5,608 nucleotides of DNA from Gemmatimonadota bacterium (lineage in GTDB: Bacteria > Latescibacterota > UBA2968 > UBA8231). Below, one piece after another: positions 1 through 5,608 of the stretch (position 1 is its first letter; each line of letters opens with the position of its first letter). The DNA lies in the NCBI GenBank assembly GCA_026706165.1, contig JAPOZF010000022.1, forward strand, positions 1-5,608, in the 5' to 3' direction. A model generated the notes under the pieces. The model did not search any database. It was not told the origin of the DNA and saw only the letters and a program-made list of their open reading frames with translations. The position numbers and the translations under genes are program-made.

Positions 1-2
1 CG

Positions 3-599
3 GAAGTGGAGGTCACGGTCCTGGGCGACGCCGTCGAGGGGTTGACCGTCGAGTTTTCCCGCGCCATCGCCGGCCGTTCCCGCCATTTCGCCTGGAACGC
101 GACCACCGATGCTGACGGCCAGGCGTCCCTGACTATTTACGGCGGGAGGCAGGTGAGCGGGTTCTATCAGGCCCGTGCCCGCGACGCCGACGGCGAGGTC
201 GTCGGTCAGTGGCACAGCATTCCCCTCAATGGCAACAAACGCCAGATCCTGGAACTGACGCTGGGCGGCGGCATGAGGATTGCAGGCGTCGAATCACTGG
301 CCGCGGCCAAGGCAGCAGCATCCGCCAGCGGACTGAGCCCCAATGTGCCCAACCCCTTCAACAGCACCACGCAGATCGTCTACCATCTCGCCGAGGCCGC
401 GCCCGTGCGGCTGGCGATCTACAACCTCCTCGGGCAGCCGGTGCGCACCCTCGTGGATGAGTTCCAGTCCGCCGGGGTGTACCAGGTTCTCTGGGACGCC
501 CGCGACCGGCAGGGCTCGGCGGTTGCCGCCGGGGTTTACATCGCCCGCCTGCAATACCCGGGAGGGGTGCAGACGAGGCGGCTCCTCTATCTCAGATAG
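3..599 (+). CDS. Secreted/surface protein, C-terminal part, with FlgD-Ig-like (T9SS-type) C-terminal cap; 5' partial
   Basis: The frame is open to the left edge, so the GTG at position 6 is probably internal and the gene begins upstream. The visible ~198 residues have two parts. The first ~90 look like an Ig-like or carboxypeptidase-regulatory-like beta domain ('TTDADGQASLTIYGG'). After an Ala-rich linker ('AAAKAAASAS') comes a ~85-residue FlgD-Ig-like module: 'NVPNPFNSTTQIVYHL', 'LAIYNLLGQPVRTLVDE', 'WDARDRQG', 'VAAGVYIARL', ending 'RRLLYLR'. In FCB bacteria this cap sits at the extreme C-terminus of exported proteins and often serves as a type IX-like sorting signal. The catalytic or binding part, if any, lies outside the window, so the protein's specific function is unknown. 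The stop TAG (597-599) runs directly into a hairpin. No link to the opposite-strand defence operon is visible. Confidence 0.85.
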   Translation, partial: EVEVTVLGDAVEGLTVEFSRAIAGRSRHFAWNATTDADGQASLTIYGGRQVSGFYQARARDADGEVVGQWHSIPLNGNKRQILELTLGGGMRIAGVESLAAAKAAASASGLSPNVPNPFNSTTQIVYHLAEAAPVRLAIYNLLGQPVRTLVDEFQSAGVYQVLWDARDRQGSAVAAGVYIARLQYPGGVQTRRLLYLR

Positions 600-640
600 C
601 AGATTGATCCTTCCCTGCAATCTGCCGCTGTCTGCTTCTT
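599..640 (+). terminator. Terminator-like hairpin after the secreted protein gene
   Basis: A perfect 8-bp inverted repeat, GCAGATTG (599-606) and CAATCTGC (618-625), encloses an 11-base loop and starts on the last base of the stop codon. It is followed by a T-rich but interrupted stretch (626-645), not a clean T run. This fits a weak intrinsic terminator separating the secreted protein gene from the membrane protein gene. Position and symmetry are seen directly; terminator function is inferred. Confidence 0.5.
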
Positions 641-704
641 TGGTTGTAAAGAGTGGTCCGCAAGGAAGAGCCCGAACCAACTATCGAGGACCGCAAGGTA
701 CTCG

Positions 705-713
705 AAAGGGGAG
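705..713 (+). promoter_or_regulatory. Ribosome binding site deciding the ATG 719 start
   Basis: AAAGGGGAG sits 5 bases before ATG 719, while the upstream in-frame GTG at 653 has no purine-rich site. This favours the 228-residue form of the PH-like membrane protein. No convincing sigma-70 promoter is visible in the 600-718 gap. Confidence 0.65.
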
Positions 714-718
714 TTGCC

Positions 719-1405
719 ATGTCAGAATCAAAGACAGGTGAACCGGTGTTCCTGCGGCCTTCCTTGCGGTCAAAGCTCAGTTCACTGGTAATCGTTTTGA
801 TTTTGGCCGCCCTGGCCTACGGGACGTATCGCTGGCATCCTGAGTTTGACTTTCTGGACCGACTTCTGGGAGCCTGGAGGCCGGATATTGTCGTCTTCGC
901 CTATTTCGCCTTTCTGGCCGGCGCGATCCTGCAAATGGCGGTCCTTCTCTACCACACCGTAGGAACCAGCTATTCGATCACCGGCGACCAGGTCGAGGAA
1001 TGCCATGGAATCATCGCCCAACACATCAACAGAGTCGACACGGAACACATCCGGTATGTGCACCTGGACCAGAGCATGTTGGGCCGCATCCTGGACTACG
1101 GCGACGTGGGCCTTTCGACCCTTGGAGGCCACCACCATGGATTCGATATAACCCTGGCGGGCATAATCCGTCCGAATCAAGTCCGGAACCAACTGCAAGC
1201 CGCGGCGCGGGAAGCCGAGGACAGGCGGGTTTCGAGACCTCTTCAGCCTATCGTCGAGAAGCTGACCCGTATCGAGTGCCTGTTGGAAGACCTGAATAAA
1301 GGAAAGCGGGAGGACAGGCCCCCAGGGGTCTCGGAGAATCCGAGCAGGGCCAGCGCCGGAGAGAGCAATTCGGAGGAGGACGGGGGGTCCTCATCCAGTT
1401 CATGA
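719..1405 (+). CDS. Two-helix membrane protein with bacterial PH-like domain
   Basis: The product is 228 residues. ATG 719 is chosen because AAAGGGGAG (705-713) lies 5 bases upstream; the longer GTG start at 653 would add 22 polar residues with no comparable ribosome site. Domains in order: a short charged N-terminus, TM1 about residues 21-37 (SSLVIVLILAALAYGTY), a short loop, and TM2 about 58-78. Next comes a ~75-residue soluble domain (about 84-160) with the bPH_2/YdbS-like pattern: 'YSITGDQVEECHGIIAQHINRV', an 'H/Q-S-x-L-x-R-I-L-x-Y-G-D-V' core and 'LSTLGG'. A charged helix (160-195) and a disordered acidic, Ser-rich tail ending in five serines close the protein. Such proteins are membrane-anchored with the PH-like domain probably cytoplasmic; their biochemical role is generally unknown. 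It converges on the PT operon and is probably not part of it. Confidence 0.8.
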   Translation: MSESKTGEPVFLRPSLRSKLSSLVIVLILAALAYGTYRWHPEFDFLDRLLGAWRPDIVVFAYFAFLAGAILQMAVLLYHTVGTSYSITGDQVEECHGIIAQHINRVDTEHIRYVHLDQSMLGRILDYGDVGLSTLGGHHHGFDITLAGIIRPNQVRNQLQAAAREAEDRRVSRPLQPIVEKLTRIECLLEDLNKGKREDRPPGVSENPSRASAGESNSEEDGGSSSSS

Positions 1406-1441
1406 CCGATGCCTGCTTTCCCTACCTCTTCTGGAGCATTC

Positions 1442-1465
1442 CCTCGCGGGGGTAAACCCCCGAGG
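1442..1465. terminator. Strong GC hairpin between convergent genes, possible bidirectional terminator
   Basis: CCTCG (1442-1446) pairs with CGAGG (1461-1465), and inside it a G run (1448-1452) faces a C run (1457-1460) around a TAAA loop, with one unpaired C at 1447. An alternative register gives the perfect stem CGGGGGT/ACCCCCG (1447-1453 with 1456-1462). The hairpin lies in the 141-base gap between the convergent stops of the PH-like gene (1405) and the HNH gene (1547), where a shared terminator is expected. Neither strand has a T run after the stem, so it may pause or stabilise transcripts rather than terminate them. The rest of 1406-1546 shows nothing else recognisable. Confidence 0.5.
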
Positions 1466-1546
1466 ATCACCCCAAACCTGATGCCACCTGATCCCTTTGC
1501 CAAATTAGCCCGTCACGTAGGGGTAATGATTGCCGATTGGCCGCGG

Positions 1547-2452
1547 TCAGGTCAGCGCCGGGCGGCGGAACACCTCTTTCTCATGCCACTTCACGAACCT
1601 GGGGTCGGGGCCGAGGCAGGTGTCCCGGGGCGCTCGAAGCGGACTGTCGTGGTAGTCGAGGAACCAGCGGACCGGGGCGCTGAGGCCGTGGACCTCGCTC
1701 GAGACCAGCACCCTGTAGCCCCCGGACTCTATCGGTTCCAGACCTAGCGCACCACGGTCGAACGCCTTGTGGTGCAGCCCGCACAACGCCAGTCCATTGG
1801 CGACCTCGTCCGGACCTCCTGCGGCATGCCACTTGATGTGTGCCGCTTCCAACCCGATCAACTCATTCCCCAGACGCACGTCGAAGTCACAGATGGCGCA
1901 CCGGCGCTGGTACTCCCGCAGAACATCGTCGCGAAAAGCCGGATCGCGCCGCGGGGGCAGGGGCGCGTCCCGTACCACCCAGGTTCGCGGGATTCCGACA
2001 GCATCGCGGATTTCATCGTGCAGGGATTCGGGGAAGTGCCCGTCCAGTAGTCTTTGGGCCGCCTCTCTCCCGAGCTCCGGCCGGTTGCGGAGCAGGTCGT
2101 ATAGCGGCCCTGGAAAACCGCCCTGCAGGCCGCGCTCGCGCAAATCACGTACTCGAAGGTCTCCACTGGCAGTGCGGTACAGGGTCTCGCTTCCGGGGAT
2201 CTCCCAGAGTCCGTCGGCGGGAAGGCGGCCGAACGGGAACTCCGGGTGCCGCGCCCTGCGGGGCGGACCAAAGTTTTTCAGGAGGTCCGTAAGCCGGGGC
2301 TCGATCTGTATGTATGGGACAAGGCGGTCCTCCATGCGGAGGATCCGCCCGAGGGCCAACAGCAGCAGCAGGGGTTTATGCGGCGCGCGTTCACCGCGTC
2401 GCTGCCAGACGTTGATGCGCTCGATCTTCTCGAGGAACTCGTCCCGGTCCAT
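1547..2452 (-). CDS. Phosphorothioated-DNA-binding HNH endonuclease (SBD-HNH, ScoMcrA/SprMcrA type)
   Basis: The product is 301 residues. The N-terminal half (about 1-155) matches the sulfur-binding domain (SBD) family: 'APHKPLLLLLALGRIL' (23-38), 'FGPPRRARHPEFPFGRL' (61-77), 'DGLWEIPG' (80-87), 'HFPESLHDEI' (139-148). In characterised members this domain holds the phosphorothioate sulfur in a hydrophobic pocket. The C-terminal half (about 171-290) is an HNH nuclease: CxxC at 185/188, 'LEAAHIKWHAAGGPDE' with H205, 'NGLAL' N219, and 'CGLHHKAFDRG' with C224, H227 and H228; the cysteines probably bind zinc. All core nuclease residues are present. Known relatives are type IV-like enzymes that cleave near PT-modified sites. 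The gene follows the PP-loop gene by 39 bases and lacks a clear ribosome site, so it may depend on translation from upstream. An in-frame TGA two codons before ATG 2452 fixes the start. It appears to be the effector of this operon; whether it cuts self or only non-self DNA cannot be told from sequence. Confidence 0.9.
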   Translation of the reverse strand: MDRDEFLEKIERINVWQRRGERAPHKPLLLLLALGRILRMEDRLVPYIQIEPRLTDLLKNFGPPRRARHPEFPFGRLPADGLWEIPGSETLYRTASGDLRVRDLRERGLQGGFPGPLYDLLRNRPELGREAAQRLLDGHFPESLHDEIRDAVGIPRTWVVRDAPLPPRRDPAFRDDVLREYQRRCAICDFDVRLGNELIGLEAAHIKWHAAGGPDEVANGLALCGLHHKAFDRGALGLEPIESGGYRVLVSSEVHGLSAPVRWFLDYHDSPLRAPRDTCLGPDPRFVKWHEKEVFRRPALT

Positions 2453-2491
2453 AGATCAGAAAGAGGCCGAGATCCGGGCGTACCGTCAAGG

Positions 2492-3307
2492 TTACAGATG
2501 GCACACGGCACAACCTTCGGCCAGATCTGGCGCCGGGATCTCCTCGCGTTCCGGCAGCTCCGCAATCCTGAGTAGCGGTCGTCCGTCTACCCAGGTATAG
2601 CCCCGGTCTCCGGCGCTATCCTGCTCATACCCCATTGCTTTTTCGAAAAGATCCGGGTGGACTTCCTTGAGGTTCTGCCACTCCCCGACCTGCTGGTAGA
2701 AACAGAAATAACATCCGGAACGGGACCGCCAGCGGTAGTAACCGGGCAAACCGATTCCCGATTCGGTCAGAATTCGCTTGATGTCCTCAAGGTCCATCCC
2801 CGCGTCCTTGAAAGGGTACACGGGCAGGATGTTCGGCCGCTGCGAAATCACCGGTGGCTTCTTCGATTGGTACCCCTCTCTGTCCTCGTCGCCGCGGATC
2901 CCGATATAGCTGAACGCCTGGCTGTCGCTGACGAAGCGTTCGAACGGCTGAATCTTCAGCGCCCTCGTGCACCATCTCGAACGGGGATTCGGCAGGTATC
3001 CGCCATAGAGCTCGTTCAGGTAGAGGTCGAAGGGATTGCGCCCGGGCTTCCTCGCGACCTTGAGGTCGTCGAGAGCATTGAGTCGCTGCACCTCCACGCC
3101 CAGGAGTGCTTCCAGCCGTTCGAGATACTCGTAAGTTTCGGGCAATTCGCAGCCGGTATCGCAGAACACGTACTCCGCGGGGATCTCCGGGAAACTCTGG
3201 CGCAAGTACAGGGCGAGCGCGGTCGAGTCCTTGCCGCCGGAAATACTGACGATGTGGCGGATGCTCTTGTCGGACAGGCTTTCCAACGCCTCTTGCATGC
3301 TAGCCAT
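2492..3307 (-). CDS. sspD: PP-loop ATP pyrophosphatase / PAPS-reductase family, DndC/SspD-like DNA sulfur-modification protein
   Basis: The product is 271 residues from ATG 3307. The PP-loop 'SISGGKDSTALAL' lies near residues 22-34. It is followed by 'EYVFCDTGCELPETYEYL', a typical PAPS-reductase-family strand/turn, 'SRWCTRALKIQPFERFV' (Cys ~113), 'GIRGDEDREGY', a 'SGCYFC' CxxC pair (~199/202) and a C-terminal 'GCAVC' CxxC pair (~266/269). The PP-loop hydrolyses ATP to AMP and PPi to activate a substrate. In DndC/SspD the cysteines hold an Fe-S cluster used in sulfur transfer to the DNA backbone; which cysteines do so here is inferred. The start is ambiguous: TTG 3310 has the better spacing (6 bases) to GGAGG at 3317-3321, while ATG 3307 has 9 bases and forms TGATG with the upstream small ORF; ATG is preferred. 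The SspD reading, rather than a metabolic PAPS reductase, rests on the DUF4007, desulfurase and SBD-HNH neighbours. Confidence 0.85.
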   Translation of the reverse strand: MASMQEALESLSDKSIRHIVSISGGKDSTALALYLRQSFPEIPAEYVFCDTGCELPETYEYLERLEALLGVEVQRLNALDDLKVARKPGRNPFDLYLNELYGGYLPNPRSRWCTRALKIQPFERFVSDSQAFSYIGIRGDEDREGYQSKKPPVISQRPNILPVYPFKDAGMDLEDIKRILTESGIGLPGYYRWRSRSGCYFCFYQQVGEWQNLKEVHPDLFEKAMGYEQDSAGDRGYTWVDGRPLLRIAELPEREEIPAPDLAEGCAVCHL

Positions 3308-3526
3308 CAAGCGATTCCTCCCTCCTCTTTCGGCGAATCAGGGACAGCCTTCTCAGCTTCCATCTCGCCGAGGAGACGACGAGCCCGGCGAACAATTCAT
3401 CAATTCGGTCCTCGACGGAAGTGGGCGATCCGACCTGGCTCTTCCGTCGTTGACGATGTTTATCGAACGCAGAAATGAGTCCTGCGAGACAGGGTCTCTG
3501 GCCGTGGATTTTGATTTAAGCTGCAT
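3307..3526 (-). pseudogene. Frame-disrupted small ORF between the DUF4007 and PP-loop genes
   Basis: No family was recognised. Seen directly: ATG 3526 has GGAGG (3533-3537) six bases upstream and overlaps the DUF4007 stop by 11 bases. The frame starting there ('MQLKSKSTARDPVSQDSFLR', 57 residues) stops at 3353. A second frame is open in the middle ('TSVEDRIDELFAGL'), and a third at the end ('RRLLGEMEAEKAVPD', then 'SPKEEGGIA') stops in a TGATG overlap with the PP-loop gene. Reading across the three frames needs one extra base near the C run at 3423-3425 and one near the G run (minus strand) at 3384-3386. That gives a continuous ~73-residue charged protein with one amphipathic helix. This reconstruction is inference: it could be a decayed gene, two sequencing or assembly indels, or a real 57-residue ORF (3353-3526) followed by a short spacer. 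Confidence 0.45.
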
Positions 3527-4424
3527 GGAGCCCCTCCGATCCCGCATGGGTGAAATATTCATCCAGCCAGTTCGTTTCTTCCCGTCGCTCGACGACGAGG
3601 TTTCGCTGCCCCGCCAGTCCGTGGATTTCGAGACCGACCTGCTCGTCTTCCGCCTGAATCGCGGCCTCGTACAGGTCTTCCGCGGACATGCAGAAGGCGT
3701 TCCCCGGACCGCCCCGCCGGTGTGACGACTCCTGGACCGAGGCCTGGATCGGGCCGTCGTGGGCGTCGTCGCCGAAGGCCCTGGTCAGGGAATAGCACAG
3801 GATATGAGCGGGAATCGCTTTCGTGCCCTGGTCGACCTCGTAGTACCCGCTTGTCCGGTAGTGGGACAGCAAGCCGAGCTCGGTGAACGGAGACTCCTGC
3901 GCCTCCTCCGGATCCACTTCCCTGTCCGGGATGCTTTTCGAATAGCTCAGAAGCAGGCAGCTCACGTCCCGGTCGAGGGTGCGGGGGCTGGGCATGCGGC
4001 CGCGATGCATCTGGAGGAACCGTTGCAGTCCCTCGACGCATACCGCCTTGTCGAAGCGCTGGAGCTTGAATCTGTTGAAGAACCAATCCCAGGTGAACGC
4101 GTGCTCCTCCCTGCTGATCAGGTTCACGTGAAGCGCCCACCAAGTGCCTGTGTCGGTGAAGTAGGGATCGCGTTCCCAGATTAGGCGCCCCAGGCGGGTA
4201 GTTTTCAGCTGGGCGCTTTTCCGAGGCCTCTTCCCCGAGACTTGCTCGCACAGGCCGGTCGCCTGGAGCCAAAAGCGGATCGACTTGGCCATGTTTCTGC
4301 CCACACCGAGCCAGTCGGCAACGTGCTCGTCAACGAGCTTTTCGGGTTCTTCGACGACGAGCTTCAACCCTTTGTGCAGCCACCCTTCCCGGACGGGGAA
4401 GGTCTCGTGTCCTCCGAATTTCAT
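3516..4424 (-). CDS. sspB: DUF4007 family protein, SspB-like component of DNA phosphorothioation
   Basis: The product is 302 residues, the usual length for the family. The N-terminus 'MKFGGHETFPVREGWLHKGL' is the DUF4007 signature (F-x-G-H-E-T-F-x-x-R-x-x-W-L-x-K-G). Next come a helical, winged-helix-like region ('DWLGVGRNMAKSIRFWLQATG', about 39-59), an aromatic stretch ('TGTWWALHVNLISREE', 'FTWDWFFNRF') and a mixed C-terminal half with 'ERDPYF' and 'LLSHYRTSGYYEVD' motifs. Members sit beside PAPS-reductase-like and desulfurase genes in PT clusters. I equate it with SspB, reported as the DNA-nicking component of SspABCD, from family memory and context; no catalytic motif is assigned. ATG 4424 overlaps the desulfurase stop as ATGA and has GGAGG (4432-4436) seven bases upstream, indicating translational coupling. 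No disruption is seen. Confidence 0.82.
   Translation of the reverse strand: MKFGGHETFPVREGWLHKGLKLVVEEPEKLVDEHVADWLGVGRNMAKSIRFWLQATGLCEQVSGKRPRKSAQLKTTRLGRLIWERDPYFTDTGTWWALHVNLISREEHAFTWDWFFNRFKLQRFDKAVCVEGLQRFLQMHRGRMPSPRTLDRDVSCLLLSYSKSIPDREVDPEEAQESPFTELGLLSHYRTSGYYEVDQGTKAIPAHILCYSLTRAFGDDAHDGPIQASVQESSHRRGGPGNAFCMSAEDLYEAAIQAEDEQVGLEIHGLAGQRNLVVERREETNWLDEYFTHAGSEGLHAA
3533..3537 (-). promoter_or_regulatory. Ribosome binding site inside the DUF4007 gene, for the small ORF
   Basis: GGAGG, within GGAGGGG on the minus strand, lies six bases before ATG 3526 and inside the last codons of the DUF4007 gene. A well-placed site at this point is the main reason to believe that a small gene starts here, rather than that the 200 bases are plain spacer. 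Confidence 0.5.
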
Positions 4425-4436
4425 TCGGTCACCTCC
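4421..4436 (-). promoter_or_regulatory. ATGA translational coupling junction with strong ribosome site
   Basis: The desulfurase stop TGA (4423-4421) and DUF4007 start ATG (4424-4422) share two bases. GGAGGTGA begins at 4436 inside the last desulfurase codons, with seven bases between GGAGG and ATG. This supports co-translation of the two proteins from one message. Confidence 0.75.
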
Positions 4437-5608
4437 GACGGCTCCGTTTGGCTTGTGTCCTTCCAGTCCGAAAATGCCCTTACCTGTTCCACAACTTCGG
4501 CCACAGCGGTGGCCGCAGCGACCACCTCCTCCTCGCTGTTCAGCACCGACAAGCTGAAGCGGACGCTTGCGTAGGCTTCCTCCTCAGACAGTCCCATTGC
4601 CCGCAGCACGTGCGAGGGCTCCGGCCGGTGGTTGGTGCATGCCGAGCTTTGCGAACACCGGATCCCGCGCTGGTCCAACCGGGCAACCAGGGCCTGCCCG
4701 TCCACGCCGTCAAGGAGCAGGTTCGTGGTGTTGCACACGCGGGTGGCGCGCCCCCCGTTTAGGGACACGCCGGCGCACCGGTCCATGACCTCGCTCTCGA
4801 ACAGATCGCGCAGCTTGTCGAGCCGGGTGATGGTCTCGAGGAGAGAGCCTGCACGTATGCCGGCAGCACATCCCATCCCGGCGATGCCCGGGACGTTCTC
4901 GGTGCCTGCCCGCAGGCCCGACTCCTGATCGCCGCCGTCCAGGAGCCCCCTGAGGTCGCCGCTGCCGCGCAGGTACAGGACGCCTGTGCCGGGCGGGCTG
5001 TGAAACTTGTGCCCGGCAATCGACGCAAAGTCGACCGGCAGTTCCCGCAGATTCACCGGCAACTTTCCTATTGCTTGGGCCGCGTCCGTGTGAAAGGGCA
5101 CCCCGGCTTCCGAGCAGATTCGCCCGAAATCCTCGACGGGTTGGACGACCCCGGTCTCGCTGTTCACCCACTGAATCGATACCAGGGCGGTCTCCCCGGC
5201 AATCGCTTCCCGCAGGTCTTCCGGATCGACGAGCCCGCTCCTGCCCACGGGAAGCAGCACGACCTTTGTCCCTTCACCCTCGGCCCTTTCGAGAGCGGCG
5301 AGGACGGAGGAGTGTTCGACCGCGGTCGAGACGATCCTTTTTCCCGGCCCGGAGAAACTGCGAATGAGGGTGTTGTTCGCTTCGGTGGCGCCGCTGGTGA
5401 AGACGACCGAGGTGGGCTCGCATCCGAGAAGGGAGGCCAGCGACGACCTCGCGTCGCTCAGCTGCTCGCGCGAACGGTCGCCTGCTGCATGGCTGCTTGA
5501 GGGATTGCCGAACGCCTCGCCCATTGCATTCAGTACCGCGGCTCGGACTTCCGTGGCCAGGCTGCCGTGTTCTTCGGAGAGACTGAGCAGCTCAATCCCC
5601 GGCGGGTC
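4421..5608 (-). CDS. sspA: Cysteine desulfurase (class V aminotransferase fold), SspA/DndA role; 5' end outside window
   Basis: A PLP enzyme that takes sulfur from L-cysteine as a persulfide. 395 codons are visible and the frame is open to the right edge, so the first in-window ATG (5524), which lies just before 'GEAFGNPSSSH', is internal. Numbering from that Met: 'FTSGATEANN' (42-51, PLP phosphate binding), H71 in 'AVEHSS' (stacks on PLP), 'FHTDAAQAIGK' with D147 and Q150, K173 in 'AGHKFH' (the PLP Schiff-base lysine), 'GLRAGTENVPGIAG' (203-216), and catalytic Cys296 in 'CSQSSACTNHRPEPSHVL'. The fold and active site are complete. Two oddities: the usual 'GPKG' after the lysine is 'SPPG', and the family's N-terminal 'D-x-N-A-T-T' is not seen where expected. 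The ATGA overlap with DUF4007 makes it the sulfur donor of the operon; a general IscS-like role is less likely. Confidence 0.9.
   Translation of the reverse strand, partial: DPPGIELLSLSEEHGSLATEVRAAVLNAMGEAFGNPSSSHAAGDRSREQLSDARSSLASLLGCEPTSVVFTSGATEANNTLIRSFSGPGKRIVSTAVEHSSVLAALERAEGEGTKVVLLPVGRSGLVDPEDLREAIAGETALVSIQWVNSETGVVQPVEDFGRICSEAGVPFHTDAAQAIGKLPVNLRELPVDFASIAGHKFHSPPGTGVLYLRGSGDLRGLLDGGDQESGLRAGTENVPGIAGMGCAAGIRAGSLLETITRLDKLRDLFESEVMDRCAGVSLNGGRATRVCNTTNLLLDGVDGQALVARLDQRGIRCSQSSACTNHRPEPSHVLRAMGLSEEEAYASVRFSLSVLNSEEEVVAAATAVAEVVEQVRAFSDWKDTSQTEPSEVTE

Noticed and set aside
657..697. Two copies of CCGCAAGG (657-664 and 690-697) upstream of the PH-like gene
   Set aside because: Only eight bases each, not symmetrical, with spacing that fits no known operator; likely chance in GC-rich DNA.
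653..718. GTG 653 as start of the PH-like membrane protein
   Set aside because: No ribosome site precedes it, and ATG 719 has AAAGGGGAG at correct spacing and yields a typical short N-terminus before TM1.
1547..2452. SspE (DUF262/DUF1524) as effector
   Set aside because: The protein is too short and has an SBD plus HNH architecture without the DUF262 ParB/Srx-like domain.
1767..2600. Plus-strand open frame of 277 codons opposite the SBD-HNH gene
   Set aside because: Its product is Arg/Ser-rich low-complexity sequence typical of an antisense frame, while the minus strand encodes a full SBD-HNH protein.
2492..3307. Metabolic PAPS/APS reductase (CysH) for the PP-loop gene
   Set aside because: CysH lacks this neighbourhood. 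DUF4007, the coupled desulfurase and the PT-binding nuclease point to DNA sulfur modification, although family-level sequence alone does not exclude it.
2657..3478. Plus-strand open frame of 273 codons opposite the PP-loop gene
   Set aside because: The minus-strand frame has clear PP-loop and CxxC motifs and a ribosome site; the plus-strand product matches no family and runs through the small-ORF region. It is a shadow of GC-rich coding DNA.
3353..3562. Minus-strand 69-residue ORF starting at ATG 3562
   Set aside because: That start lies deep inside the DUF4007 gene without a ribosome site. The same frame from ATG 3526 has a good site, so only that part is kept, as the disrupted small ORF.

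Overview
GC-rich bacterial DNA. The organism is probably a member of the FCB group (Latescibacterota, Gemmatimonadota, Zixibacteria and similar uncultured lineages). The reason is the first gene, which ends in the 'NPFN..T.I.Y.L' / 'YNLLGQPVRTL' / 'AAGVYIARL' FlgD-Ig-like C-terminal cap common on secreted proteins of these lineages. The taxon is an inference from one gene.

Layout. (1) 1-599, plus strand: the 3' end of a secreted or surface protein with that cap, followed directly by a terminator-like hairpin. (2) 719-1405, plus strand: a small membrane protein with two transmembrane helices and a bacterial PH-like domain. (3) 1406-1546: a short convergent gap with a strong GC hairpin. (4) 1547-5608, minus strand: a tightly packed operon entering from beyond the right edge. 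In transcription order it holds a cysteine desulfurase (SspA/DndA role, 5' end outside the window), a DUF4007 protein (SspB-like), a small frame-disrupted ORF, a PP-loop/PAPS-reductase-like ATP pyrophosphatase (SspD/DndC-like), and a sulfur-binding-domain HNH endonuclease of the type that recognises phosphorothioated DNA.

Together the operon reads as a DNA phosphorothioation (PT) defence locus of the Ssp type. The desulfurase would supply sulfur, the PP-loop protein would activate and transfer it, DUF4007 would act on the DNA, and the HNH protein would sense or cut PT-DNA. Junctions are coupled: ATGA between desulfurase and DUF4007, an 11-base overlap from DUF4007 into the small ORF, and TGATG between the small ORF and the PP-loop gene.

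Three things are unusual. No SspC-type ATPase lies between the B-like and D-like genes. The effector is an SBD-HNH nuclease, normally known as an enemy of PT-modified DNA, yet here it sits in the operon that would make the modification. And a roughly 73-residue small gene between DUF4007 and the PP-loop gene appears broken by two single-base losses in C/G runs. No tRNA, rRNA, CRISPR array, insertion sequence or integrase was recognised.
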